Assembly: GCF_004682055.1 (NCBI RefSeq)
Contig: NZ_QUZU01000018.1
Coordinates: forward strand, 1 to 64,000
Reading direction: 5' to 3'
Length of the DNA: 64,000 bases
From: Pseudomonas kairouanensis
GTDB lineage: Bacteria > Pseudomonadota > Gammaproteobacteria > Pseudomonadales > Pseudomonadaceae
This document shows positions 43,408 to 52,408 of the stretch, in pieces. Position numbers and translations under genes: made by a program. How positions within the stretch are numbered: position 1 is the stretch's first letter; each line of letters starts with the position of its first letter. Under the pieces are notes generated by a model, which saw only the letters and a program-made list of their open reading frames with translations, ran no database searches and was not told the origin of the DNA.

Positions 43408-45036
43408 TCAGTGTTTCAGGCTCTGAGCCAGCTCTACCAGTTGCACAAATTCATTGCGCAACCCGAACGGGTCATCGCCCCGGGCCGAGCGGGCCAGGGC
43501 GGCGGTGTCCTGCAGGCTCATGTTGCCAGTGTAGCGGCCATCACCCTTGAGCTGTTGGGCGAAAGCAGCCACGGCGGCGGCAAAGCGCAGGTCTTCGCTG
43601 GGTTGGGTGGATGCGTTGCTGATCGGCCGCTCAATCAGCCTGCTGCCGCCGCCCGCCGCAGGCTTGTAGCGCACCCGCAGCATCGCCAGCTCCGCAGATT
43701 TATTTTCCGCAGCGGGCGCAGCGGCATAGCGCAACGGCTCCAACCAACCCTTCTCCCCCTTAGGCACAATTTCGTACAACGCAGTCACCGTATGCCCTGC
43801 GCCGATTTCGCCGGCATCGACCTTGTCGTTATTAAAATCCTCACGCTTCAACGCGCGGTTTTCATAACCCAGCAGGCGATATTCGCTGACTTGCGCCGGG
43901 TTGAATTCCACCTGCAACTTCACATCCCGCGCCACCACCGCCAGGGTCGAGCTGAGTTGGTCCACCAGCACCTTGCGGGCTTCGCGCAGGTTGTCGATGT
44001 AGGCGTAGTTGCCGTCTCCAGCATCGGCCAGTTGCTCCATCAGGTGTTCGTTGTAGTTATCCACGCCAAAGCCCAGGGTGGTCAGGGATACGCCGCTTTT
44101 GCGCTGGTCCACGGCCATTTGCTTAAGGCTGTTGAAGTCGCTGATCCCTACGTTGAAGTCTCCGTCGGTGGCCAGCAGGATGCGGTTGATACCTTTGTCG
44201 ATGAAGCCTTCGCGGGCCATCTGGTAAGCCAGTTCGATACCGGATGCGCCTGCCGTGGCGCCGCCGGCGGTGAGCTGTTCAATGGCATTGCGGATCTTGG
44301 TTTTGTCGCGGCCCGAGGTGGGTTTGAGCACCACACGGGATTCGCCGGCATAAACCACCAGGGACACACGGTCCTGGTCACGCAGTTGATCCACCAGCAA
44401 TTTCAGGGTGCTTTTCACCAGTGGCAACCCTTCGCGGCGGTCCATGGAACCGGACACATCCACCAGGAACACCAGGTTGGCCGGTGCCAGGTCCGCCACG
44501 GCGCGGTCGGAGGCCTTGATGCCGATGCGCAGCAGTTGGGTACGCGGGTTCCACGGCGTGGCGGCGATTTCGGTGGTCACGCCAAACGGCGAGCCATCGG
44601 TGGGCAGCGCATAGCGGTAGGGAAAGTAGTTGACCATCTCCTCCAATCGCACAGCCCCCTCAGGCGGCAAGGTGCCCTGGTTGAGGAAACGCCTGACGTT
44701 GGCGTAGCTGCCGGTGTCGACGTCGGCACTGAAGGTGGACACCGGCGTTTGCGCCACGCGATGCACCGGGTTGTCCGGCAGGTTTTCGTACTGTTCGCGG
44801 GGCTCGCTGCGGTAGTCCATCACCGCCGACTCCTGCACGCTCATCGGCGCCGCCATCGCCATCCGCTTGACCAAGGCGCCCTGCGCCGGTGCGCTGTGCA
44901 ACTCGGCAACCGGCGCAACCGCTGGCGGCTTGGCCACCTCATGGGAAGAAGGCAGCCCACATCCGGCCAGCGTCACCAGCAAGGTAACGGCAAAGCCCTG
45001 GGCAGCAGGACGCAGGAAGAGCAGAGGACGGGACAT
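43408..45036 (-). CDS. VWA-domain lipoprotein (YfbK-type)
   Basis: A 542-residue lipoprotein: signal peptide ending LVTLAGC (lipobox) when started at MSRPLLFLRP after GAGG. It contains the YfbK-type N-terminal segment (SYANVRRFLNQGTLPPEGAV), a von Willebrand A domain with MIDAS FLVDVSGSMD near residue 205, and a C-terminal DUF3520-like domain. Genes of this type often neighbour an ECF sigma factor, as here. Exact function unknown. Confidence 0.85.
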   Translation of the reverse strand: MSRPLLFLRPAAQGFAVTLLVTLAGCGLPSSHEVAKPPAVAPVAELHSAPAQGALVKRMAMAAPMSVQESAVMDYRSEPREQYENLPDNPVHRVAQTPVSTFSADVDTGSYANVRRFLNQGTLPPEGAVRLEEMVNYFPYRYALPTDGSPFGVTTEIAATPWNPRTQLLRIGIKASDRAVADLAPANLVFLVDVSGSMDRREGLPLVKSTLKLLVDQLRDQDRVSLVVYAGESRVVLKPTSGRDKTKIRNAIEQLTAGGATAGASGIELAYQMAREGFIDKGINRILLATDGDFNVGISDFNSLKQMAVDQRKSGVSLTTLGFGVDNYNEHLMEQLADAGDGNYAYIDNLREARKVLVDQLSSTLAVVARDVKLQVEFNPAQVSEYRLLGYENRALKREDFNNDKVDAGEIGAGHTVTALYEIVPKGEKGWLEPLRYAAAPAAENKSAELAMLRVRYKPAAGGGSRLIERPISNASTQPSEDLRFAAAVAAFAQQLKGDGRYTGNMSLQDTAALARSARGDDPFGLRNEFVQLVELAQSLKH

Positions 45037-45195
45037 GGGCTGAACCTCGTGAATGAATGATCCGTTCACAAGGTCAGACGCAAGGTGCGGGCGGTTCGGG
45101 TTAAACCGAAAGAAGCTTGGCGAACATTACGCACTCAAGTTCTGCGCCGCCGAGTCGAGACAATGACTTGGTTCATTCATTTATAGGGAAATAGT

Positions 45196-45807
45196 GTGTT
45201 GAAAACCCTCTTGCGGGCCACCGCGCTCGCTGCCGCTTTGTCCATGACTGGCTGTGTGTCCTACACCGTCACCGGCCCCATCGGCGCTCCGGCTCACCCG
45301 GCCGCTGCCAGCAGCCCGCGCAGCGCGCAAATCGCCGATGTGGCGGTCACGGCCACCGACGTCAACGACGCCAACAAGACCGCCATCAGCCACTCGCTCA
45401 CGGTGCAACTCAACCAGTACGTGCGCAGCGCCGGCTACTTCAAGCAAGTCACCGAATACCCCACGCGCCTGGGTGAAGACGATGTACTGCTCAAATTCAA
45501 CATGACCTCCCTCAAAGGCCACCGTGCGCCGCACCCAGGGTACTTCCCCGGTGCACTGCTGACGCTGACCATCTGGATCTGGGTCAACGGCCCGATCTAC
45601 GTCGACACCTTCGACGTGGCCGGCAACCTGGTGATCGTCGACCGCAACGGCAAGGAACTGGCCAGCGCCAAGGAAGAGGTCAAGTTTGAACGCAATGTGG
45701 GCCTCTACGGCCGCGAGTACTGGGCACCGACCATGGGCGCCAAGCAGCTCAATGAGCTGGTGACCCAATTGCTCGATTCCGCCACCGCCAAGCTGCCCAA
45801 GGAGTAA
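45196..45807 (+). CDS. Hypothetical lipoprotein
   Basis: A 203-residue protein with signal peptide and lipobox LSMTGC at residues 16-21. The mature domain alternates strands and includes a hydrophobic stretch GALLTLTIWIWVNGPIYVD. The start is GTG at 45196 (AGGGAAATA upstream); TTG one codon later is possible. It is 3 bp upstream of a second lipoprotein gene. Not assigned to a family. Confidence 0.75.
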   Translation: MLKTLLRATALAAALSMTGCVSYTVTGPIGAPAHPAAASSPRSAQIADVAVTATDVNDANKTAISHSLTVQLNQYVRSAGYFKQVTEYPTRLGEDDVLLKFNMTSLKGHRAPHPGYFPGALLTLTIWIWVNGPIYVDTFDVAGNLVIVDRNGKELASAKEEVKFERNVGLYGREYWAPTMGAKQLNELVTQLLDSATAKLPKE

Positions 45808-45810
45808 CCC

Positions 45811-46398
45811 ATGAAAGGACTTATCAAACACAGCCTGGTGCTCGCCGCGGTCTTGTTGACCGGCTGCGTGTCCTACTCGCAACACGAATTGCCAGCGGTA
45901 CAAACCTGGCCACCCACCGCCAACGCACCGGCGCAGAAGCCGACGGCATACGTGCGCGCCATCGCGCTGAACCAGGTCAACGGCGGCCCGGCCAACGCAG
46001 CGCCGGGCAAACCGGCGGCCCTGTGGGAAAAGGCCGTGGCCGATTCGTTTCGCCAGTCCGACCGTTTTGCGCGGGTGAGCACTGACAAGGTCGATTCGGA
46101 TATTTACGCCGATGCCACCCTGTACAACAACGAACAATTCAGCGTGGCCTCGGCGATCATCACCGGCGCAACGTTCTTCATCATCCCGACCACGGCGAAG
46201 AACGTCTTCACCCTGGAAACGGTGTTCAAGGACAAGGACGGCAAAGAGTTGGGCCGGGTCAAGAAGAGCGAGTCGGTGCGCACCTGGATGCACCTGGTGC
46301 TGATCGTCGGCATCCCGTTCCAGGCCGATGGCCGGGAAGTGGTGGAAGCGCTGACGCGCAGTACGCTGGATGAGGCCGTACAGCGCAAGTTGCTGTAA
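45811..46398 (+). CDS. Hypothetical lipoprotein
   Basis: A 195-residue protein with lipobox VLLTGC (residues 14-19). The mature part contains SFRQSDRFARVSTDKVDSDI and a hydrophobic segment VASAIITGATFFIIPTTAKN. It is the second gene of a tight pair with the previous lipoprotein and shares the CVSY start of the mature chain, which suggests a common ancestry or partnership. Function unknown. Confidence 0.75.
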   Translation: MKGLIKHSLVLAAVLLTGCVSYSQHELPAVQTWPPTANAPAQKPTAYVRAIALNQVNGGPANAAPGKPAALWEKAVADSFRQSDRFARVSTDKVDSDIYADATLYNNEQFSVASAIITGATFFIIPTTAKNVFTLETVFKDKDGKELGRVKKSESVRTWMHLVLIVGIPFQADGREVVEALTRSTLDEAVQRKLL

Positions 46399-46426
46399 CC
46401 CGCTCGCCAAAACAACGAACGTTAAA

Positions 46427-46458
46427 AATGTGGGAGGGGGCTTGCCCCCTCCCACATT
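46427..46458. repeat. REP palindrome
   Basis: AATGTGGGAGGGGG, CTTG, CCCCCTCCCACATT: a nearly perfect palindrome between the convergent lipoprotein and signal peptidase genes. Confidence 0.85.
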
Positions 46459-46468
46459 GATCCCGATG

Positions 46469-47257
46469 TCAGGGAAAGGTCGTACCAATACGCGCCCGCT
46501 CCTTGGAAAACCAGATCCCCGTCACCTTGCCCACCACATCCTCAACCGGCACTTGCCCCATGGAGCGGCTGTCATTGCTGTTGTAGCGGTTATCCCCCAA
46601 CAGATAGACACGCCCTGGCTCAACCTTCACCGGCGCCAGCGTCATCGACAGCGGGCCTTCGACCCGATCTGCCGGGGCATGGAACAAGCCGAGGTTGTCG
46701 CCGTTGTGGATCAACTCGCCATTGACGATCTCCAAGGTATCGCCGCCCACACCGGCCACGCGCTTGATCGCTTCGGTGCCGTTCCAGCGGTACACCACGA
46801 TATCCCCGACCTTGGGTGCGCCCGCCTTGAGATCGGCCACGATGTAGTCACCCACCGACACTGTCGGCGCCATTGAGCCCGTCGGAATGTAGTAGTTCTT
46901 GAACCCCATCAGCGGCGCTCGCAGCACTTCCAGCAACACAAAAGAAAACACGATCAGCACGCCTACATACAGCGCATGGAAACGCTTGCGCGGCACATCC
47001 GGCGGGCCGTTATAGCGACGGGCCAACCTCGCCGACACGATCGCCGAAGCAAACTTGACGGCAACAATGAAGCCGAACAGCCCATACAGCCCGACAGGTG
47101 AAGCACTCAGGCCAAACACACCGAGCACCACCACACCGGTGTACATAAATGCCGCGACCCAAATAGCCCATTTGATACGGCCGACGTAGACCAGCCCCCA
47201 GCCCGCCACCAGGCAAGACATCAGGAAGGCTAGAAGAGGAAATTTCCCAGGTTTCAT
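46469..47257 (-). CDS. lepB: Signal peptidase I
   Basis: A 262-residue inner-membrane leader peptidase with Ser nucleophile in IPTGSMAPT (about residue 127), Lys general base in EAIKRVAGVGGD, and box E LLGDNRYNSNDSR. Four hydrophobic segments precede the catalytic domain, more than the two of E. coli LepB, so this is likely an accessory paralogue. AAGGATG precedes the ATG. It adjoins the immunity gene array. Confidence 0.88.
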   Translation of the reverse strand: MKPGKFPLLAFLMSCLVAGWGLVYVGRIKWAIWVAAFMYTGVVVLGVFGLSASPVGLYGLFGFIVAVKFASAIVSARLARRYNGPPDVPRKRFHALYVGVLIVFSFVLLEVLRAPLMGFKNYYIPTGSMAPTVSVGDYIVADLKAGAPKVGDIVVYRWNGTEAIKRVAGVGGDTLEIVNGELIHNGDNLGLFHAPADRVEGPLSMTLAPVKVEPGRVYLLGDNRYNSNDSRSMGQVPVEDVVGKVTGIWFSKERARIGTTFP

Positions 47258-47308
47258 GGATCATCCTTGTAAAGCGATTGGAAAAATCTGTGCATCGACG
47301 CAGCACGC

Positions 47309-47761
47309 TCAGACCAGCTGTTTTTCTATCTCTTGTCTTAAAAAACGTGGCTCCGGCGTCGTTGCATAACGCTGCGCAATTTCAAAGGGATCAATCACTT
47401 CAGTGTTTGCCCCCTCACATGAAAAGTCGCCGACCACGTACCTGGCGAAGGACGGCGACAACGGATCTTGATCCACCTGCCAGTAGCCGCCCAACAGGGA
47501 AATCAGATACTCGCCAATGTAATAGCCGATACGGGTCACCAACCAAGCCCGGTTTTCTTCGCTGATCACCGCGTGTTGAAGACCACGGTCCAGCAGCGGC
47601 AAAAACTTGTTTGGTTCAATCAAGACCTCGTGCGGCTGATCAAACCCGAGCGCTTTACAGAACTCATGCAGCACCGGCAAACGCTCGGCCCTGAAGGTCT
47701 CAAACCCAGCCATCCGTCGAGCCAGTAGCTCGTCTGCCTTTTCCACACCACACCTCGCCAC
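47309..47761 (-). CDS. Small immunity-like protein
   Basis: A 150-residue cytoplasmic protein. It contains WLVTRIGYYIGEYLISLLGG, a G-x-Y-x-G-E pattern also seen in the gene at 48282-48764. The start is GTG directly after the upstream stop (TAAGTG); a second GTG five codons later is possible. It lies at the far end of the gene train behind cdiI, the typical place for orphan immunity genes. No family named. Confidence 0.55.
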   Translation of the reverse strand: MARCGVEKADELLARRMAGFETFRAERLPVLHEFCKALGFDQPHEVLIEPNKFLPLLDRGLQHAVISEENRAWLVTRIGYYIGEYLISLLGGYWQVDQDPLSPSFARYVVGDFSCEGANTEVIDPFEIAQRYATTPEPRFLRQEIEKQLV

Positions 47762-48262
47762 TTATTTTTGAGCGCTCAGGAAACCTGCGCGACACTTCCA
47801 CACAATCGCATAAGGCAGCTCATCGCCCACGTCATCGCGCGAGCGAAAATGATAGGTCGCGTCGGCGTTTTCCAGGCTTCGATGAATAAAAGCGCCATCG
47901 GACATCACACGGTAGGAGGCATGCTCCATCACCCTCCCGACGGCCGCCAAGGCACGTTTTATTTGACCGTAGGTTGGCGCGGCGCCGTTTGGCAGTAACT
48001 CAACCGGGGGCGCGCCGATCGCGAAATCGTCAGCTTCGATATCGAACGAATAGGCTCGTCGAAACGCCGCCGCACTGACCGCCCAAACACATGAAACCAC
48101 TACCAGCCGCTTTTGCCCGCTCTCAATATGGACATCAGCCAAGCAATATTGAGTTTCTGAAATTTTGTAGACGCCCTCGTCGATGCGCGACAGCGCCCGC
48201 TCGGGCACGTCAACGTCATTGCCCGCTATAAGTGCACGTAATACAGACCATTGAATCATCAT
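47762..48262 (-). CDS. Hypothetical protein in immunity array
   Basis: A 166-residue cytoplasmic protein starting MMIQWSVLRALIAGNDVDVP. Alternating strand pattern, no membrane segment. It directly abuts the next gene, suggesting one transcript. Not recognised. Confidence 0.55.
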   Translation of the reverse strand: MMIQWSVLRALIAGNDVDVPERALSRIDEGVYKISETQYCLADVHIESGQKRLVVVSCVWAVSAAAFRRAYSFDIEADDFAIGAPPVELLPNGAAPTYGQIKRALAAVGRVMEHASYRVMSDGAFIHRSLENADATYHFRSRDDVGDELPYAIVWKCRAGFLSAQK

Positions 48263-48281
48263 CCGCCCTCTGCGCCCGGCC

Positions 48282-48764
48282 TCATGGAATGCCCTTGATC
48301 AATTGCATCCAGTAATCGTAAGTCTGTCTAAGTCGACTGGCGGCTTTCGAGCCATCGGCAATGCCGCTGGCAAAGGCCTGCGCAACCCGCACGGGATTGG
48401 TGGGCAGTTTGCCCCCGCGGGACACCACGGGCTGACCGTAATCGGCTTGCCGCTTGCTGCCGTTCAACGCGTGCCAACCCAGTGAGGGATTATTTCTGAC
48501 CGCCACTTCGCCGTAGTACATGCCCACTGCGACAGCCAAGGACACGACCTCTTCGGACCCCGTTTCAACCGCAGATGAGCTCAGCGCGCGTTCACGAATG
48601 CGCGCAGCAAACCACTCGCCCAAGGCATCCAGGGATTCTGGAGAAAAGTCCGCGCCCCACTGCTCATACCCGAGAGTTTGCCAAACCGACTGAATCAACT
48701 CGTCGAGGCAGTAGGGTTTATTGAGCATGAATGCATCAAAAAAAACCTTGAGGTCATTGTTCAT
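48282..48764 (-). CDS. Small immunity-like protein
   Basis: A 160-residue cytoplasmic protein starting MNNDLKVFFDAFMLNKPYCL. It carries SLAVAVGMYYGEVAVRNNPS, whose G-x-Y-x-G-E pattern matches the protein at 47309-47761. The start was placed internally because the upstream extension reads into the previous gene. Probably an immunity protein paralogue. Confidence 0.55.
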   Translation of the reverse strand: MNNDLKVFFDAFMLNKPYCLDELIQSVWQTLGYEQWGADFSPESLDALGEWFAARIRERALSSSAVETGSEEVVSLAVAVGMYYGEVAVRNNPSLGWHALNGSKRQADYGQPVVSRGGKLPTNPVRVAQAFASGIADGSKAASRLRQTYDYWMQLIKGIP

Positions 48765-48768
48765 CGGC

Positions 48769-49011
48769 CTAGCACTCCCTGCGCCCGGCCACAAAATCTT
48801 TTACGTAGCGCCATTGGCTGACAGTCCAATAGAGGGTCAACACCACAGAAAGCGGCGCACCGATCCAGAAATACACCCAAGCGTCGGAGGTCTTCAACAG
48901 CACGCCGACAAAGCCGCAAACCAGCACGGCCACAAAGAAGCTAACGCCGTAAACAACGCTAAAAAGGCCTAACGCCAAAGCAAACTTTCGAATAGGACTA
49001 ACGCTCATCAC
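48769..49011 (-). CDS. Small two-helix membrane protein
   Basis: An 80-residue protein with two hydrophobic segments (about residues 10-38 and 45-63) and a charged C-terminus YVKDFVAGRREC. Membrane-located immunity proteins of this size exist, but no family is identified. It lies 4 bp before the next gene. Confidence 0.55.
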   Translation of the reverse strand: MMSVSPIRKFALALGLFSVVYGVSFFVAVLVCGFVGVLLKTSDAWVYFWIGAPLSVVLTLYWTVSQWRYVKDFVAGRREC

Positions 49012-49014
49012 GGT

Positions 49015-49833
49015 TTAGTACCCCCCCGCACTGACATCCGCCACCGACAACCAATAAGCCACAACCGCATCAAATCCTCGGTCGTCAGCCCGTGCCTGCA
49101 ACGCGACTAGCGCTTGGCGTGCATCGGTGATCGACCAGCCGGTGGAGTTCAAGGTCAGCCACGCATAATCCAGGCGACCGGCGCTCAGGTAGTCGTCGAA
49201 CAGTGGCTTTTTCTCGCGATCCGGATCAAACCACGCAGGCAGCTGCCCGCTGGTGGGCATCGGCATCGGCCGGTCGAGAATCTCGAAGGAGCAGCTGGTT
49301 TCCCACCAGTCCCGGACTGAGTCGAGCGGGTTGGGAAAGTCGCCGGTGTAAGGCGCCGCGCCGTCGACGATGCTTTCCAGCGGTGTCTTCTGGCTGAACA
49401 ACGCAACGTTGGCAAAGCCCTGGGGGGCGTCGCCGGTTTTCAGCGACTGCGCCTCCAGCGCTGGCAGCCAATCAAGGCCTACCGCTTGGGCAAATTGCTC
49501 AAGTTCTGGAGTAACGCCGTCTTCAACGCCGATGGACATCATGGCCAGCACGCCCATCAATTGCGCAGGTGTGCGCGCAATCTCGACCGTCATGTGCCCG
49601 CAGGCCACGTACATCTTCACGAAGCAGGGCTCACGATCAATAAACCAGTGCTTCCAGTACCCGATATAGAACGGGCGAGAGCCGCTACTCCATAGCGCAA
49701 TCAATGCAGGCGGGAAGCCGTACCACTGGGCAGGCGTATCCAGTGTAAAAATCGGCGGGCTGATGCGCCCTTCTGCACAAGCCAACAGCGTATCGGGTAA
49801 CGCCAGTGCTTCAAGTGCGGCTTTAAATGTCAT
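49015..49833 (-). CDS. Hypothetical protein in immunity array
   Basis: A 272-residue soluble protein starting MTFKAALEALALPDTLLACA after AGGTAACCCC. It is rich in aromatic residues (ALWSSGSRPFYIGYWKHWFI) and resembles SMI1/SUFU-like immunity architecture in general look, though I cannot assign a family. Confidence 0.55.
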   Translation of the reverse strand: MTFKAALEALALPDTLLACAEGRISPPIFTLDTPAQWYGFPPALIALWSSGSRPFYIGYWKHWFIDREPCFVKMYVACGHMTVEIARTPAQLMGVLAMMSIGVEDGVTPELEQFAQAVGLDWLPALEAQSLKTGDAPQGFANVALFSQKTPLESIVDGAAPYTGDFPNPLDSVRDWWETSCSFEILDRPMPMPTSGQLPAWFDPDREKKPLFDDYLSAGRLDYAWLTLNSTGWSITDARQALVALQARADDRGFDAVVAYWLSVADVSAGGY

Positions 49834-49864
49834 GGGGTTACCTGTGCACCTGGTCTTTCAACCA

Positions 49865-50314
49865 CTAGTTGGCAGCGCGCCACTCAACCAAAGCGTTGAT
49901 ATACGTTAACTTCTCCAGGATGAAGTCAGAGAAACTTGAGGCGACGGGTTCGATTTCGTCCAGTTCACAACTGATTTGCACCACCTGCCAACCACTTTTT
50001 GAATTGAACGCGTAGAGCAGATCGCTCTGGTTACCGCCGAAAACATAAAGCCCCTCGCCACCTGCTATTTCACGACCCGAGAGCGTCGAATAGTGCTCAG
50101 GGCCGTCATCCAGATGAAAGGCGGCGTCCAGCTCGCCAAAGCCGAAGGCCGAAAGAAAAGCCAAATAGTCGCTGGGCACAGCGGCGTGGTCTGGCCCATC
50201 GACGCGGCTTAACACAGCACTCGCGTCGCCAATGGCGTAACCGAAGTTGCCCTCGTATTGTTCAGAGGACTGGATAGCCTTAATCAAGGCCTCGAACACA
50301 TGCTCATTCTTCAT
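49865..50314 (-). CDS. SMI1/KNR4-family immunity protein
   Basis: A 149-residue protein of the SMI1/KNR4 type, a common immunity fold in polymorphic toxin loci. Typical features are VPSDYLAFLSAFGFGELD and an acidic pattern around DGPEHYSTL. The ATG at 50314 overlaps the stop of a truncated cdiI copy (ATGA), so the two are translationally coupled. A TTG three codons earlier is an alternative start. Confidence 0.75.
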   Translation of the reverse strand: MKNEHVFEALIKAIQSSEQYEGNFGYAIGDASAVLSRVDGPDHAAVPSDYLAFLSAFGFGELDAAFHLDDGPEHYSTLSGREIAGGEGLYVFGGNQSDLLYAFNSKSGWQVVQISCELDEIEPVASSFSDFILEKLTYINALVEWRAAN

Positions 50315-50472
50315 CTTGGCCAATTCAAATTGATATCCGGCACTTCAGGCGTACCGGTCAAGTCCCATGGAGCACCCAGGCCAGACAACTGCATGAGGAA
50401 ATAGGTGTGTTTTTCTTGTATCGGTTCTGCACAGTTGGGCCTGTGTCGAAACCCCAGCCTGTAATGAGTCAT
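50311..50472 (-). pseudogene. Truncated duplicate of the cdiI immunity gene
   Basis: A 53-codon frame starting MTHYRLGFRHRPNCAEPI and continuing LSGLGAPWDLTGTPEVPDI. It closely matches the first 45 residues of the cdiI product (MTKYKLEFRHRPNCAEPI, LSGLGAPWDLAGTPEAPDI). After that it runs into NLNWPR and stops at the SMI1 start. The rest of the immunity domain is absent. This marks a recombination junction. Confidence 0.85.
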
Positions 50473-50485
50473 TAATGCGCCACCT

Positions 50486-50980
50486 TCACTTCAATGCCTC
50501 TTCAAGCATTGAACTTATCGTCTGCTCACACTGAATGTTGTGCGAGCCTGCAAATAAACGGACCAAGGCAAATCCAATTTTTTCAAAAATAATCTCACTC
50601 GAGGAGACTTTTCCGTAAGCGCTGTAAAAAATCCTCAGACGGTTCAACTCAACCTGAGTACCTTCAGTCGACGCCCTTTTGAAACCGCGCATCGTGGCGC
50701 TTACGTAATGCTCGGGTATGCCTGAAAAGACCGGTTCAAACCCTGCAATCAGAAAGTCTTCATTTTTCGAAAATAAACACATTGTCGTTCTTCGCTCGTC
50801 AACGATAACGCCATCATGCACCGCCGGCAGGGCGTGTATTCCGAGCAATCCGTATAAAACACGCGCGCCGCGAGGCAGCATGACTTCAAGCACCAAATCA
50901 TGTGTGTCAGGTGAGGTGGAACACAGGTTCCGCCATAATCTGAATTTTCCGTGCTGACCCAGGCTGCCACTTATCATCAC
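50486..50980 (-). CDS. Hypothetical protein in immunity array
   Basis: A 164-residue soluble protein starting MMISGSLGQHGKFRLWRNLC, with alternating beta pattern and motif HDLVLEVMLPRGARVLYGLL. AGAGTGAG precedes the start. Codons are less GC-rich than in the cdi genes. Probably an orphan immunity gene; family not recognised. Confidence 0.55.
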   Translation of the reverse strand: MMISGSLGQHGKFRLWRNLCSTSPDTHDLVLEVMLPRGARVLYGLLGIHALPAVHDGVIVDERRTTMCLFSKNEDFLIAGFEPVFSGIPEHYVSATMRGFKRASTEGTQVELNRLRIFYSAYGKVSSSEIIFEKIGFALVRLFAGSHNIQCEQTISSMLEEALK

Positions 50981-51010
50981 TGCTCACTCTAGAGCTGATT
51001 ACACCAACGC

Positions 51011-51643
51011 TTATTTCCCGCTCACTTTAAAGTCATCTAACGTCTTATGTGCTTTTCGCAAAAAATCGCTGGCAAACTCATGATCCACCTTGAGCAAAAG
51101 ATTTAAAACATCATAAATTTTCCACCGATGCACATTGGGTGCCTGTGCGATCAAGCACAAATGCTCACGCAAGGCCGGAACATACTCAAAGAACTTCTTG
51201 CCCTCAACCAGCCAGAAAAACCCGGAGATTTCAAAGGGACGACTGTTGGATAACTGAATGATCTTTTTAATCGGATCAACAATCTCTGCTCTTGCGGCTT
51301 CTCCCGTGCCCCTGTCAGACAAACGGGTGAAGTAACCCACCAGCGCAGACAATGCCAGCTTGAACGTGTCGTCATAGCCATGCAGTCTATGAACTTCAAG
51401 CCCCTCGAAATCTTGCACAGCACCAAGTACTGCAGACAGAGACGCCAGGCCCTCTCTGAACCCCCAACTGGTCAACAACCTTGATGCAGAAAAGCTTATA
51501 TTCGGGTCGTCACAACTCAATAACTCAAGGATACTTCTCACTCTACTGACCGGTATATCCTCTGGGTCTAAATCAGTAGCGTCAACCGCATATTCGGCGT
51601 GCGCGGGGACAAAGTGCAGGAGTTCGTATGCGTCTTTGTTCAT
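51011..51643 (-). CDS. Immunity-like all-helical protein
   Basis: A 210-residue protein, mostly helical, starting MNKDAYELLHFVPAHAEYAV. Segments such as SILELLSCDDPNISFSASRL and YDVLNLLLKVDHEFASDFLR suggest HEAT/ARM-like helices, as in several immunity families. It lies between cdiI and the truncated cdiI copy. AT-richer than neighbours. Confidence 0.55.
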   Translation of the reverse strand: MNKDAYELLHFVPAHAEYAVDATDLDPEDIPVSRVRSILELLSCDDPNISFSASRLLTSWGFREGLASLSAVLGAVQDFEGLEVHRLHGYDDTFKLALSALVGYFTRLSDRGTGEAARAEIVDPIKKIIQLSNSRPFEISGFFWLVEGKKFFEYVPALREHLCLIAQAPNVHRWKIYDVLNLLLKVDHEFASDFLRKAHKTLDDFKVSGK

Positions 51644-51742
51644 TCCAGCCACCTGTTCATCACACACTTGAACCTGACACTGCAGGTGTATTGCTGATGA
51701 AATATCCTTGTTCTTTATCAGAAGAAGGTTCGGTCTTATTTC

Positions 51743-52408
51743 CTAGCTTATCAGTGCTTTCACTCGCCCACCGACATCCACCAACTCATCACTGGACAGT
51801 GGGCTGTCGCTAACAATGATCAAGACGCCACCCTCGAATTCGGCAACTTTATGCACATGCCCGCTCAGGCATTCAACGATCTGCCGTGCAGTTTTCGCGA
51901 ACGCGCGCACGCACAATTCCTGATCGAAATAGTTAGCCGCGTTAATACGAAAGACGCCATCGCGTCCGTTCACGTCCTTACCCGTGGCCTCACAGGCATC
52001 CACCACCACGGGCCAGTCGCTTCTGGTCACACTCCAATCATGCAACGTCGCGCGGTAGGCACCGAACGCGCTTATATAAGCGGGGAACACCCGCTCCAAC
52101 AGGTCCGAATAATCGAGTTTGTTACCGGCAAACTCAATAAATAGCGTGTCATCGAACTGGGCATCGTCTTCCAAATAGGGCTGACTGCGCAGGGCATAGG
52201 TCAGTCGACCTTTAACGCCAGCAGGCAGCTGCTTATCCAACGACACTGAGACAACCAGCTCGCTTCCGATATCCGGCGCTTCAGGTGTACCGGCCAAGTC
52301 CCACGGAGCTCCCAGGCCAGACAACTGCGCAAGGAAGTTGGCGTGTTTTACGTCTATAGGTTCTGCACAATTGGGCCGGTGCCGAAACTCCAGTTTGTAC
52401 TTAGTCAT
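51743..52408 (-). CDS. cdiI: CdiI-type immunity protein
   Basis: A 221-residue cytoplasmic protein starting MTKYKLEFRHRPNCAEPI. Its ATG overlaps the cdiA stop by one base (TGATG), the coupling expected for a cognate immunity gene. It should neutralise the C-terminal toxin of the adjacent CdiA. No catalytic motif is seen. Its N-terminus is duplicated at 50311-50472. Cognate pairing is inferred from position. Confidence 0.8.
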   Translation of the reverse strand: MTKYKLEFRHRPNCAEPIDVKHANFLAQLSGLGAPWDLAGTPEAPDIGSELVVSVSLDKQLPAGVKGRLTYALRSQPYLEDDAQFDDTLFIEFAGNKLDYSDLLERVFPAYISAFGAYRATLHDWSVTRSDWPVVVDACEATGKDVNGRDGVFRINAANYFDQELCVRAFAKTARQIVECLSGHVHKVAEFEGGVLIIVSDSPLSSDELVDVGGRVKALIS

